Source: Hirundichthys speculiger (taxonomy: Eukaryota; Chordata; Actinopteri; Beloniformes; Exocoetidae). From it: DNA of 64,000 nucleotides. The position numbers and the translations under genes are program-made. Below are positions 1 through 11,050 of this stretch, piece by piece; within the stretch, counting starts at the first letter, position 1; every line of letters starts with the position of its first letter. A model generated the notes under the pieces. That model saw nothing but the letters and a program-made list of their open reading frames with translations, was not told where the DNA came from and did no database searches. The DNA lies in NCBI GenBank assembly GCA_018398805.1, contig JAGFBZ010002328.1, forward strand, positions 157,284-221,283. Direction: 5' to 3'.

Positions 1-456
1 ATTTTATTGATAATTGATTCAACATCCAGCCAAACATGTTATTATAAACTACAGTCACTACAGGTACTCGATCACCCAGTGTTGTCATAAGCTGCCTCAC
101 AATAAAATCAAATGGAGTGATTATGCCCCTTTACCCACTTTAAAGTGTTGGATTTGTGATAATATCAAAGGGCAGCTTTATAAAATCAAAAAACCAAGGG
201 ACTTATTTTAAATATTGAAAGAAAAATAAAATATAGTAAAATTAAGCAATGCTCCCTTTCTCCTTAGTTGAAGAATTTAGAGCATAGTAAAATGTTTTGT
301 CTTACTTAAACATGAAATTGACTGTGAAGATGCTTGAATGCCAAAACTACAAACAAAAAAGATTTTTGTAAAAATCAACTGTATAGATTTTATTTACACA
401 TTTAAGCTTTGATTTTTATTCAACAGAGGTGCAGAGGCTTTTTTAACTGTCACAAG
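1..456. other. AT-rich flank upstream of the HECT-like gene
   Basis: No gene was recognised here; the only open frame is a short AT-rich one of 65 codons. A possible splice acceptor (ttcaacag, ending at 426) lies 30 bases before the chosen start codon. The frame stays open between that acceptor and the ATG, so an upstream exon could add residues to the protein. The left end of any mobile element carrying the HECT gene may lie here or outside the window. Confidence 0.4.
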
Positions 457-2639
457 ATGGATGAGCTAAGTGACTACTTAAGGTCACGGCATGTGCCTGA
501 GGAAGACATACAGCGAATGGAACAGGAGAAGGTAGTTAATGTAGAAAATGCTTAATTTTGACAAACCCAAAGTTTGGAACAGATTTGTAAATAATATCTG
601 GTGCTGTATATGCCGATTGTTCATTGTTATAATTTAAATGCACTAGACCTAAGAATTGATGAAATATTTCTTCATTTTAGATTGATTCCAGTGTCATACA
701 CCTCATGACAGATGACCAGTTAAGAGAGTATCTCCCATCCTATGGTGATCGACTGGCTGTTTTTGGATACTGCAGACGGAAGGAAAAAGAACCCAGCAGT
801 CGCAAGTCAAAGATCTTTGATCGACTTAGAGGAAAGCTCTCGAGAAACAAAGGTGACCATGTGACTGAGAGAGAGCATCAAACCCCTCCAAAGAATGCTC
901 AGAAGAATCAGAGAAAAATTGAGCTGGGATGGATGCATTTCAGAGAAGGAGAATTTGTGCAGGTACGCACCAAAAAGGGTGGGGGAACCAGAAAAGAGAG
1001 TGTCCCGAAGGACAGTAAAAAACAGAACTTGATTGAAAGGGCTATACAGTTGTTTTTTCCAGGTGGAAAAAATGCAGAGGGGAGCCTTACTGATTTTGAC
1101 ATTGATTTAACTGACTTTCAGCAGCATTCATTAGAGGATAGTATCACAGTCAGGGAACTGTATGAAAAGACAAAGTTACCTCTCTTACGTTTCTATTTAA
1201 CAACCAAGAAGAGAGACATTACCAGTGATATAAATCTGGAGGAGGAGAATAGTGATGCAACTGCACAAGAAGGTGAAAAGACACTTGAGAGACCAGATAT
1301 CTATCGCCACTCTCTAGACACTTCTGCAACAGATGCTGTAGCGATAAATACTTCAGATGTCATTTATGTTGGAAGCAGCACAGTATTTGCAAATGCAAGC
1401 AGTGAGAGTGTTTCCCTTCTTTACACCACAGTCGACCCAACTGGTGCATCTAGTTTGCCAGAACATGAAACATTACTTCATGTGGATGCTTTAGAGGAAA
1501 GTGGCATTGTAACTTTCCACACAGAAAGCATCTCTGGGATGGAATACTCCAGTCTTGATGATACCTTGCCTCTCTCTGAGGAACCGTCTTTTGAATCACC
1601 CTTGCCTCCTTCCATGGATATGTTGCAGGAACAAGCCAATCAGAGTGAAAGCATGAAGAAAATTATTGCTCTTCATCGTGGACAGATTCTTAGAGAACTT
1701 ATTGAAGTGTTTTCTGAGGAAAATATCATGGAGGATGACATTTACTTTCGAGTTATTCTTCCTGATGGAAAGCTTGAAAAGGCTGTGGATGATGGAGGTG
1801 TTTTGAGGGATGTACTGTCAGAATTTTGGAATGACTTTTATGAGCAGTGCACTATGGGAAATGGCTTCAAAGTGCCATACCTACGTCATGATTTTGGTAA
1901 ACAAGAATGGGAAAGTGTAGGCCGAATAATCACATTTGGATGGCAAAAAGAGAAGTACCTTCCTGTAAAACTTGCACCTGCACTTCTGGAACAAGCTGTT
2001 TTGGGCTTTGTGGAGAGTGATCTTGTGGACAGCTTTTTCAAGTATGTGTCAGAGTCTGAGCGAGTGATCTTTGAATCTTGTCGTTCAGATTTTGAAAGTG
2101 TTGACCAAGAAGAATTGTTGGAAATCATGGATATTCACAACTGCCGGAGGCTTCCAACAGCAGATAACATTGAGCAAATCTTGAGGGAGCTTGCTCACCA
2201 AAAACTGATTCAAGAGCCCGCCTTTGTGATTAAACAGTGGAGCAACATGCTCACACCTGTTAGATCAGAGCTGAGAGGGATTGCAGCAGTCTATGAAGAG
2301 CTACAACCAACATCACGAAAGATCATAAGATCAATTACTTACCCCAGTACCCAGAATGCACAGGAGAAACAAATTGTCAAGTATTTAAGTGCATACCTTA
2401 GAGAGTCAGACACTCAGCACCTCTCCCTTTTCCTCAGATTTTGCACTGGATCAGACTTGTTCACAGGAAAGAGCATCACTGTCAGCTTCACACAGGTTCA
2501 GGGATTTCAGAGAAGACCTGTTGCTCATACATGTGGCTGTTACTTGGAGTTGCCAGTTAGTTATGACAACTACCCAGATTTCCGTCATGAAATGAACAAA
2601 GTCTTAGAAAGCAACGTGTGGGTAATGGACATTGTCTAA
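457..2639 (+). CDS. SAM-like/HECT-domain E3 ubiquitin-ligase-like protein (probably mobile-element borne)
   Basis: Two exons, 457-531 and 681-2639, join in phase 0 (AAG|gtagtt ... ttttag|ATT) and encode about 677 residues. Residues 1-60 resemble a SAM-type helical domain. Residues 85-185 hold a conserved block with KIELGW and GGGTRK, which I recall from many fish and cnidarian proteins annotated as G2/M-phase-specific E3 ligase-like. An acidic Ser/Thr-rich linker follows. From about residue 350 a HECT-like region runs to the C terminus, and the motif RRPVAHTCGCYLELP places a candidate catalytic cysteine at about 643. HECT enzymes pass ubiquitin from an E2 to a substrate through this cysteine. 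Only one short intron is present and no frame break is visible, so the gene may be active. The integrase gene on the other strand converges on it, which suggests that both belonged to one transposon. An upstream exon is possible. Confidence 0.8.
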
Positions 2640-3134
2640 GATACCAAGATTTCAGCCAACAGGAACTGGACTGCCATCAGAGGTTTATGTTGAGGCTTTG
2701 TAGGTTTTCCAGATTTTTGGCTTATGAAGGAAGTACTACATCTACCTTGTTTAAATTTACTGAGTGTTAACATGCTGTCCACATTTTTCTACTGCTTTTT
2801 GCTACTTTTGTTTTGTTGAACATTGTTTTCAGTTTAGGAACATGTTCTTTTAAGTGGTATGTTTTAATGCAGAGAACTTACTGTGAACACCTGAGTTAAG
2901 GAAGTATTTTTACGACTTATGGTTTATATAACTAGACATCACCAATATCCTGAGTCTAAATGAGTTATTTCAGACATATACTGTTCTGGTTATTAAATGA
3001 ATCACGTGGTAATGCCTAGGGTAATTTGAGACATCAGAGAAAAATGAAGGAACCTAACTGTCTATGTTCAATTTGATACATTTACAGATTGTGTTTGTTG
3101 AAACTTGAAAGTATTTGCTATTCATCTAACCTCC

Positions 3135-3185
<51 letters not shown>

Positions 3186-3850
3186 AACAACCAGCCCCAC
3201 TCTTCTTTTTGAGAAAACAGCACTTTACATCAGGCTCACTCTATAACATGTGTGGACATTAGTGAGCTGCACCAAAGGGTACCAAAAGAAAATTTTGCAT
3301 TTTGCTGTTGCAAATATACTAAAACTGCTGACTTTTATTTTTTTATATTTGTACATTGGGAACAGGGTAGTTCATTACCTGTTATGTTCACAATAACTGT
3401 TGTTGTTACAAATTTGTTTTACTAGTTTGAAAATATTACCTAATCAAATAAGTACATTCATTATCAACAGCAATATTTTCTTACTGAAGCTAACTTCAGA
3501 GTTATTTCAGCATTTCAGTCCCATAATACCTTCATTTAAAATGTAAGGTTTTTTTTGTTTATAACAGAACAAGTACATGTCACATAATAGTCCAATCTTG
3601 ATAAAATTTAAGTATTCTTTTTTAATTTCACATTGCAAGCACTATTTTACTTACTCTATTCAGGTGCTGTTCTTGTTATTTACCAAAAGACAGCTTGGCA
3701 TTGTCAACCATTCCATAAACCTATAGATGGGTTACTATTAAAGGCTCCCTGTTGTAGCAAGTTAGATGAAATTGCAGTTAAAATGAAATCATATGCAGTT
3801 TTATATGCTGGGATTGTTTAAATATTTGAATAAATAATTCAATTGATACA
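2640..3850 (+). other. 3' UTR of the HECT-like gene with poly(A) signal
   Basis: This AT-rich, non-coding stretch follows the TAA/TAAG stop region. An AATAAA at 3829-3834 is the first strong poly(A) signal, giving a 3' UTR of about 1.2 kb. It contains a CA microsatellite. Transcript extent is inferred from the signal alone. Confidence 0.45.
3138..3182. repeat. (AC)n dinucleotide microsatellite
   Basis: About 22 uninterrupted AC units lie within the probable 3' UTR of the HECT-like gene. Confidence 0.98.
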
Positions 3851-4113
3851 TGTGTGGATTTTGCATTTTTATTCAGCTCTTACAAATAGTCAATGTAAGG
3901 ACAACAAAGTACTTTGTGTGTAAATACTATATATCTGATTTGAAAGAACTGAAAATATTTGGTACATCTTTGATGTGTCTAAAATAGCTACAATTGTATT
4001 TGCATTCATCACATGTTAAAACATGTATTACAACTTTGATGATTGTGTTCAGTATGTAAGTTTCGATTTGTCCTGGAATGAAACAGGAAAGAAAAGAAAA
4101 AAACATTTCTGAA

Positions 4114-4260
4114 ATGATTTTGGTAAACAAGAATGAGAAAGTGTAGGCCAAATAATCACATTTGGCTGGCAAAAAGAGAAGTACCTTCCTGTAAAATTTG
4201 CACCTGTACTTCTGGAGCAAGCAGTTTTGGGCTTTGTGGAGATTGATCTTGTGGACAGCT
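4114..4260 (+). pseudogene. Duplicated fragment of the HECT-like gene
   Basis: These 147 bases align without gaps to 1888-2034 of the intact HECT-like gene, with 8 substitutions by eye (about 95% identity). The matching protein segment runs from DFGKQEW to DLVDS. One change turns the Trp codon of KQEW into TGA, so the copy is dead in that frame. It ends 26 bases from the last codon of the integrase gene, which lies on the opposite strand. The clean ends and lack of indels point to a local duplication or to the remnant of a second element copy. Confidence 0.9.
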
Positions 4261-4285
4261 ACACAGTGACATATACACAGGAAAG

Positions 4286-5808
4286 TTAATGATCTAGATC
4301 TAGTTCATTGTTTATCAACTGTCTGAGTTCGATATACAGGTTAACTGTTACAAACACATCAGTTGTTAATTTCAGATTATACTCTGTCATAAGGTCCACA
4401 CAGATATGGAACACATCTTCATCACATGGGAAGTCCTTGAACACACACTCTTCAAGGCAGACTTGAACCTTCTCCAGGTCCACATGGTGCAAACAGTCTC
4501 TGCCTCCATACAGTTGAGGGACTGCATGCAATATGGAGGGACGTCCATGAGGTGATCGTGAGTTGTGGACTTGACGGACTCTGTGGTTGTTCCAAGTCAA
4601 TACAACCTCATTAAGTTCTTCCTAGAAGGCAAATAATATTCTGTCAGATAGAGTGTACAAAAATATTGGGCACTGGTGATCACTGCCTTAGTCAAGTAGT
4701 CCTGACCCATGGTTTGTTTCATTTGTGAGATTTGTCTTCTGGCTGTATTATGGTGGGTTGGCACAGTAATATTAATACCTGCAAAATGTAATGTGCTGCA
4801 GTGCAACTAATGTTATAATAATATTTTCACGGCCATCAAAATATGGTGGATGAACCCAAAAGGCAATTACTTTTTCTTTTTTTTTTTTACACATGGTCAT
4901 TTGTGGCTCTTAAAAATATTATTGTGCAATCCTTTATCATAATGTGTCAATTACCTGTATTGTTTGAAGAAAACAAAACTGGATCAAGGATTTGTCCAAG
5001 AAGTTGTCTGAGAAGTAGCCATCTTCTCTCAGTTTGTCAAACAGATCTATCCAAAACTGGACACATTCACTTCGCAAGATCAGCCACCATCGTTCGATCC
5101 GCTGGTTTCCAGTGCTTGGACCAAAGGTTACACTGTCTCTTTCAGCTTGGTTCTCAGAAAAATGCAAAAAAACCGCTGCATTTCAGCCATATGGCCATTT
5201 TCTGTTCCTAAATCCAGTCTGAGTCTGGTAGGGCACCCACCAGCATTGATCACAGCATCCATAAAGTAGCCAGCAATGATCTTTGGGTCACTGTTTGTTT
5301 TGTAAGCTTCAAGCCATATCATCTTTCTGGAAAACCCATCAATACATCCACTGATAGCAATTCCAAATGGCTTAAGCTTGTCGTAGCCATCGATGTGCCA
5401 AACATAGTTTGGACCACAGCTGTGGTAAACACGTCTTCGCAGTCTGTTTCTTGACCTCAAATCAACACCTTCACCATCCAATAACTGTAGCAATATTCGA
5501 ACTGTTTCTCTGTCAGTCACAATTCCATGTAACCAACATTTCTGGTGCATCCATCTGTAACCATGACACTGACCAGATGTTTCCAGTTGCTGTTTTATGA
5601 AGGTTGCCACCTCAGCCACATCGGTTTTATTCTTTCTACGCCAGAGCTGCTTCTTGCTTAAAATCCTTTCAAGAGTGCGTTTGCTTAGTACAATCCCATG
5701 TGAATCAACAAGCAAATGAAGTATTTCATCCGTTGTAAAGCCACGTTTAAAGTAGTCCTCAATGTACTCACAATCCATTTCCGTGTCAAATTGAGTAGTA
5801 GAACTCAC
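4286..5808 (-). pseudogene. DDE integrase/transposase (IS3EU-like), spliced and frameshifted
   Basis: On the minus strand the first segment starts at 5808. It carries an HTH-like N terminus (about residues 17-55), then GYRWMHQKCWLHGI, then an rve-type catalytic core: Asp140 in YVWHIDGYDKLKPF and Asp199 in RLRLDLGTENG. The frame is lost near 5130-5165, in a run of As. It resumes in the next frame with GPSTGNQRIERWW, whose Glu is the expected third catalytic residue. That exon ends at 4955 (ACAG|gtaatt). A phase-0 intron runs to an acceptor at 4622-4623 (cttctag), and the last exon, 4621-4286, encodes EELNEVVLTWNNHRVRQ through GRPSILHAVPQLYGGRDC to the stop. This order matches integrase-like transposases of fish and corals that I would place in IS3EU. 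The frameshift makes this copy inactive unless it is a sequence error. No terminal repeats were found. Confidence 0.75.
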
Positions 5809-5847
5809 GCCAAAGAGCTGCTACTTTGACTGTTGTGTGAAAGTATC

Positions 5848-6451
5848 TCATAATTATGACTTTTTATCTCATAATTATGACTTTTTATCTCATAATTTCG
5901 ACTTTTTATCTAATAATTATGACTTTTTATCTCATAATTATGACTTTTTATCTCATAATTTCGACTTTTTATCTCATAATTTCGACTTTTTATCTCATAA
6001 TTTCGACTTTTTATCTCATAATTATGACTTTTTATCTCATAATTTCGACTTTTTTATCTCATTATTTCGACTTTTTATCTCATAATTTTGACTTTTTATC
6101 TCATAATTTCGACTTTTTATCTCATAATTATGACTTTTTATCTCATAATTTCGACTTTTTATCTCATAATTTCGACTTTTTATCTCATAATTTCGACTTT
6201 TTATCTCATAATTATGACTTTTTATCTCATAATTTCGACTTTTTATCTCATAATTATGACTTTTTATCTCATAATTTCGGCTTTTTTTATCTCATAATTT
6301 CGACTTTTTATCTCATAATTTCGACTTTTTATCTCATAATTATGACTTTTTATCTCATAATTTTGACTTTTTATCTCATAATTATGACTTTTTATCTCAT
6401 AATTTCGACTTTTTATCTCATAATTTCGACTTTTTATCTCATAATTATGAC
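5848..6451. repeat. 21-bp tandem array (about 29 copies)
   Basis: The unit is ATAATTATGACTTTTTATCTC, with two main variants (ATAATTATGAC and ATAATTTCGAC) mixed along the array. The period is 21, with a few units of 22-24. Because 21 is a multiple of three, long but meaningless frames stay open on both strands. The array starts about 40 bases upstream of the integrase start, so it lies in or beside the element's 5' region. Confidence 0.97.
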
Positions 6452-6590
6452 TTACCATGGGGATTTTTTTTTTTATCAAGGCTAGGTTTTCATCTTATTT
6501 TTTTCTTTTACTGGCGGAAATGGGCTTCCATACAGACCAGAGTTCCCAGTTTTCTTTTTTAATATTTAATTTAACTCCCCATGGTAAAAA
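6452..6590. repeat. Short inverted-repeat segment (MITE-like)
   Basis: TTACCATGGGGA at 6452-6463 is repeated in inverted form (tccccatggtaa) at 6576-6587, bounding about 136 bases of T-rich DNA just after the 21-bp array. The 12-bp arms match exactly. Whether this is a transposon end or chance is unknown. Confidence 0.4.
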
Positions 6591-6879
6591 TTGCATGAAG
6601 TCAGAAATTCTTTTTGCTTTTTATCATTCCCTGCCACATAGTTTTTTTTCTTAGTTTTTTTCTGCCACTTTTTTAATGCCACAAATGTGTTCAGTTTTAG
6701 TGTAACAGATTAAAGCGTTTCCACAGATCATCTCAAAGGTTTTAAACTCTACTTTTAAATAAATAAATCTGGCCCAGAAACCCGGAACCCCCCCGGATCC
6801 TGATCTAGACGTGTGATGACCCCGTTCAAGCGCTCGCGATCACGTTTCGGTTGAAAAGCGTAAATTTCTACGGTCCTTG

Positions 6880-7212
6880 AAGGTGTCACGCTCTCAGAGG
6901 GGGCACCGCCTCTCTGCGCTCTGATTGGCCGGTGGAGGTGGGGGGCGGGTCTTCGGGCGGACAATAGAACAGCGGCTGCAGACGGAGACGTTCCGGAGAG
7001 GCGCGGTGGTGGAGACAGAGGGCTGCCCGCTGAGGACTGCAGCTCCGCGGCTTCGCTCCGGAACAGACGCCGCTGAGGTCGGAGCTTATCCCGGCGAGAG
7101 GGGGACAGAGGTGGAGCGGAACCAGGGGGACCAGAACCAGGGGGAGCGGAACCAGGGGGACCAGAACTAGGGGGGCCAGAACCAGAGGGACCAGAACCAG
7201 AGGTAGGAGCAC
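6880..7212. promoter_or_regulatory. CpG-rich candidate promoter or first exon
   Basis: After 6.8 kb of AT-rich DNA the sequence becomes GC- and CpG-rich, with an inverted CCAAT box (gattggcc near 6923) followed by CpG-dense leader-like sequence. A short GGAACCAGGGGGACCA minisatellite occupies about 7118-7205, and a GT donor-like site (agaggtagga) follows. No coding exon could be assigned. It could be a non-coding first exon of a gene extending either way. Confidence 0.35.
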
Positions 7213-7659
7213 TAGTCCAGTGTTGCCAGTGAAACCAACTAACTGCTGGTTGGACCTCCAGGTGTGATTTTATGGCTCCGCAGCTCCGGTTCTGCTGTGA
7301 ACCGCTACGCTGATTCTGTGTTTACAGCTTTTTGGGTTTTATTTATTTAACAAAACGCAGATTTAAATGTGATGACACATTCTTTCGATCCAGACGCGCT
7401 CGAGCAGAACAATGGAGCCGACGTGCAGCCATTGTGTCCGGTCTGAGACGCCGGCGGCTCCGGTAGTGCTACCGGGTCCAGCCGGCGGCTCCGGTAGTGC
7501 TACCGGGTCCGGTCGCTTCTCGCTCAGCCTGCACTGCTACACCTGTTTTCGTTCACGCGCACGCAGCGCATGCTTTTGTGTCTGCGCATCTGAGCCCAGT
7601 TCGGGTCTTTGTGCTGTCTGGTACCCACGAGGGTCCAGTGACGCGCGTGAAGGTATTGG

Positions 7660-7690
7660 CTGATTGATTGATTGATTGATTGATTGATTA
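7660..7690. repeat. (TGAT)n tetranucleotide microsatellite
   Basis: Seven TGAT/GATT units in a row; a perfect short microsatellite. Confidence 0.95.
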
Positions 7691-8317
7691 CCCCATGATG
7701 AGCATGTTATATGTCAGCAGCTGTTTTTTTTTTTTTTTTTTTGTCCTATTTTTGACTGAAAAAGCCCAGAAAATCTAGAACATGCAGATAAAAATGATAT
7801 TTGTAACTTTAAAATGAGATGGACATGTATGTCAGTAGTTTTTTTTTTTTTTTTGTCCTTAAATGTTTTCTTTTGACTTAAAAAGTCCAGAAAACCCCAA
7901 AAACTTTTATTAAAAATTATATTTTCCAAAGAAAATACTCAAATTTTTAATCTAATGCAGTCAAATGTGAAGTCACCGTTTCTGCTTGAGCTTTCAAATT
8001 CAGTCTGAAGAAAATCATTTAAAGTCTTTTAAACAGATAAAACTGTTTACCTGGACAGTTTTATTCTTCATCCCGTCACCTTTCTGCTCTGGACACCAAC
8101 TGTAATTAAAGTGAGAAATATTTAGAAGCTTTACAGGCGCATTCAGAGGTTTGTTCCTCCTTTAATGTATTTTTGTAAAAACTTCATAAAATTATCTGAA
8201 TATTCAACCTCAAATAAACAACAGAACTTTTTCACTGTTTCACTTCTTATTTAACAAATATGAGGCAAAAAATAAAAATCATCTGGTCCATACCAAGTAA
8301 AACTGATTCAGCAGCTT
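7691..8317. other. Non-coding AT-rich stretch
   Basis: Two near-identical blocks of about 60 bases, each a poly-T run followed by TTGTCC...GACT.AAAAAG.CCAGAAAA, begin near 7724 and 7838, so a small local duplication is present. No gene was seen. Confidence 0.5.
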
Positions 8318-8786
8318 CCGGATCCTTCTAGATCCTTCCTGATCCTTCCGGATCCTTCTGGATCCTTCTAGATCCTTCTAGATCCTTTCTGATCCTTCTA
8401 GATCCTTCTAGATCCTTCTAGATCCTTCCGGATCCTTCTAGATCCTTCTGGATCCTTCTAGATCCTTCCTGATCCTTCTAGATCCTTCTGGATCCTTCTA
8501 GATCCTTCTAGATCCTTCCTGATCCTTCTAGATCATTTTAGATCCTTCTAGATCCTTCCGGATCCTTCTAGATCCTTCTGGATCCTTCTAGATCCTTCCT
8601 GATCCTTCTAGATCCTTCTGGATCCTTCTGGATCCTTCTAGATCCTTCCTGATCCTTCTAGATCCTTCTAGATCCTTCCTGATCCTTCTAGATCATTCTA
8701 GATCCTTCCTGATCCTTCTAGATCCTTCTGGATCCTTCTAGATCCTTCTAGATCCTTCCGGATCCTTCTAGATCCTACTAGATCCA
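8318..8786. repeat. 10-bp GATCCTTCTA minisatellite (about 46 copies)
   Basis: The unit is GATCCTTCTA, with GATCCTTCTG, GATCCTTCCG and GATCCTTCCT variants. Phase is kept at 10 bp almost throughout, so GATC recurs once per unit and GGATCC and TCTAGATC sites form at many junctions. There is no coding potential. Confidence 0.97.
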
Positions 8787-10136
8787 CCGTCAGCAGCAAA
8801 GCTGGAGGCTGTTGTTTCCCGTCTGACTTCATCTGACCGTCAGTCCATAATTTCCAAAACGAAGCCATAATTTACACATCTCACATGTTACGTGAGGTAG
8901 TCATGCGATATATCTTTGGAAAGCTAAGATTCTTGTGATTCAATCGATACAAACCATTTAAGGGTAAAATTATAACAGCAGGTAAAATCAACGCTTGCGT
9001 CACACCACAAACAAACAAAGAAACAGTTACGAAATCGACGCAACTCCCCTTATAAGCCTTATAAAACTCATCTGATCAAAAATATTCCCACAAAAATGGT
9101 GGGGTTACATTCACAAAGGTCCAGTCGATCCAATCCAGTAAAGTATTTAGTCCAAAATTCATTATTATGCCAGAAAAATATCCACCAACAAGCCGCTGCA
9201 TCGTTTAAAAATTCGCCAGTCGGTGGTCGAACTTCCGGGTTTTGTTCTCTGTGACTCGCCGTTTGCGTGGATCATAATGGATTCTTTGGTTTTAAAATGG
9301 AGGGTGTCAGGTGACGTTTAGATTGACACCTCATACGTCCATATAGCAGCGTCCCTGTCCCGCCCACAGCCTACAACAGCCAATGAGGGCCAGCGTTGAA
9401 AGGAAGCCACGCCCCCATTGTGTCGTGTAAAAACTGAGCCAGTTAGAACCAGTCGTGCTGATGACTGGCGCATTGTATAGCCAATGAAATTCTGAACACA
9501 GCGATGTGTCACTTCAGGGGGCGGGGACAAAGCTACAACCAGGAAGTACCTGCGTAACTGCAAATTAATTAAGTGCGTCAAACGTGCGTCAGTGGTTAAT
9601 TGCAGTGTGGCTTGTTTATATAAAAAAATGCTACAAATAACCTGTAATTGTTTATAATTGTAAATGTGTGTAAATATGTGAATAGTTTGCTGTGTTGTAA
9701 AAGGTATTTATGACTTTTATCCTCGGTATGTGTCCATGGTTACCCAATCGTCCTTTTGGAGTCTCCAAATGGACATTTTTGGAAACGCCTAGACATACTC
9801 TTCCAAAAACGTGTAAAATACTCATTTTTTGTGGTATTGTTATCAAGTTTGAACTTGCACTAGGTAAGGCTTCACGCTGTGGTCCCATTGTGTTTATAAG
9901 TCACAGCTGCACACATCTGCAGACATCTGTTTACAAAGATAAATTCTGACCGTTGGGGGGAAAAACGTCTTTGTTACCTTTTTTAAAAGAGACCAAAACC
10001 ATCCATGTGCTACAAACGGATCAAGAACAGCTTTCAGTTTACCTTGGGTTTGTCTTGGACAGGTGTTTTAGGCTAATTTCACAGGAGTAGTAAGGGGTTA
10101 AACTCTAATTTGGTTGGGAATGTTCTTATAACTCAG
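8787..10136. other. Intergenic DNA, no gene seen
   Basis: Unique-looking sequence with several short frames and no splice-supported exon. CCAAT-like and GC-box-like words occur around 9380-9530 (for example cagccaatgagg and gggggcggggac). I could not assign a function. Confidence 0.4.
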
Positions 10137-10215
10137 CAGCAGTCGCTTCTCTAAGACCACTGCTGATGTCTTTCCCTCTTGGTAGTGTGTTAACAGACTC
10201 CTCAAAGGGCGGGAA
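10137..10215 (+). repeat. Dispersed 80-bp repeat, copy 1
   Basis: The core GACCACTGCTGATGTCTTTC followed by CCTCTTGG is shared with 13037-13114, 55575-55655 and 63183-63262. The family is not recognised. It is probably an old interspersed repeat. Confidence 0.7.
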
Positions 10216-10489
10216 CAACGTTTGCACAGCTGTCATGAAAAATATGCACATTCAGGCCAATGTGAATTAAAGTCGTTTTTGAGCTCGTGCTTTGAGTCTA
10301 ACAGGACGTCACGTGACTGCTGAGTCCACAGCTGGAGAGAAAAAAATGAATTAAAATAAACGAGCCAGCGGAGTTTTTCTTTCTTTTAGAGGCCGGAGAC
10401 TCAAACTGAGACGTTTCTGCAGGAACTCGAGGCTGAGACGCTTTAATCATCACCGTCCTTCGCGTTTTTAGACTTTAAATTTGAGGCGG

Positions 10490-10870
10490 TCGTTCTGGAG
10501 AAATGATTGATCCGCGCGAGCGCCAGAGAGGCGGAAAGAGTGATGACAGCAGACAAAGCGGGAAACGTCCCCTACCGGAGCGGGGCGTCCAGGCGTGAAG
10601 CCTCTGAGCTCGCAGACGCCGCGCGCCGAGCCGGTTGAAGGCGGCTGCTTAGATGTGCTCCACCGCCCCGTGATCGCCGCGGGAGAGCCGGCGGCGCGGG
10701 ACCGAGCGCGCGGGGAGGCGCGTCTGCAGCGGCGGTGGGCTGACTGACTTCTACAAACATTTCCAGCAGAAAGAGCTGCTGGCGGGACGGAAATAATCTC
10801 CGCGGGTTAGTTCCGCGTCAGTGGACCGGAGGCGAACTTCACACGGTCGGTGACTGGACCGAACCGGCGG
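10490..10870 (+). promoter_or_regulatory. CpG island, candidate sbk1 promoter/first exon
   Basis: This is the densest CpG stretch in the left half, with runs such as gccgcgcgccgagccgg, several GC-rich boxes, and a possible donor (ctccgcggGTTAGT) near 10800. It lies about 15 kb upstream of the first coding exon of sbk1, which has a clear splice acceptor before its ATG and so needs a non-coding first exon upstream. The link to sbk1 is inference. Confidence 0.35.
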
Positions 10871-10937
10871 GTTGGGAATGACAACAGAAAAAAAAGATCA
10901 AAAATACAGATTTAGGTTCCCCTTTTTTTAGGTTTTA

Positions 10938-11050
10938 AAGCATAGACTTTATAACAAGAACTGGACAAAAAAATGTGACGTCACACGCAGGTTTCTGAAG
11001 AGAAACGCTAGAATACGCCCACCTGTCAATCACAGTTAGCTGTTTTAGCT
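10938..11050 (+). repeat. Interspersed repeat (tail of a common teleost family)
   Basis: Contains catagactttataac, actggaca, tgacgtcacac and aggtttctgaagag. The same words recur in part at 25433-25480 and 36645-36695. I recall this arrangement as a very common repeat in fish genomes but cannot name the family. Confidence 0.5.

Noticed and set aside
5837..6485. Frames made of SHNYDFL / TFYLII repeats
   Set aside because: Product of the 21-bp AT-rich array.
7412..7663. 83-codon frame with a Cys-rich start, MEPTCSHCVRSE
   Set aside because: It contains a local duplication (ccggcggctccggtagtgctaccgggtcc type) and then runs into a microsatellite; no family match.
8318..8786. CRISPR-like regular repeats
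   Set aside because: There are no spacers; units are contiguous and the genome is eukaryotic.
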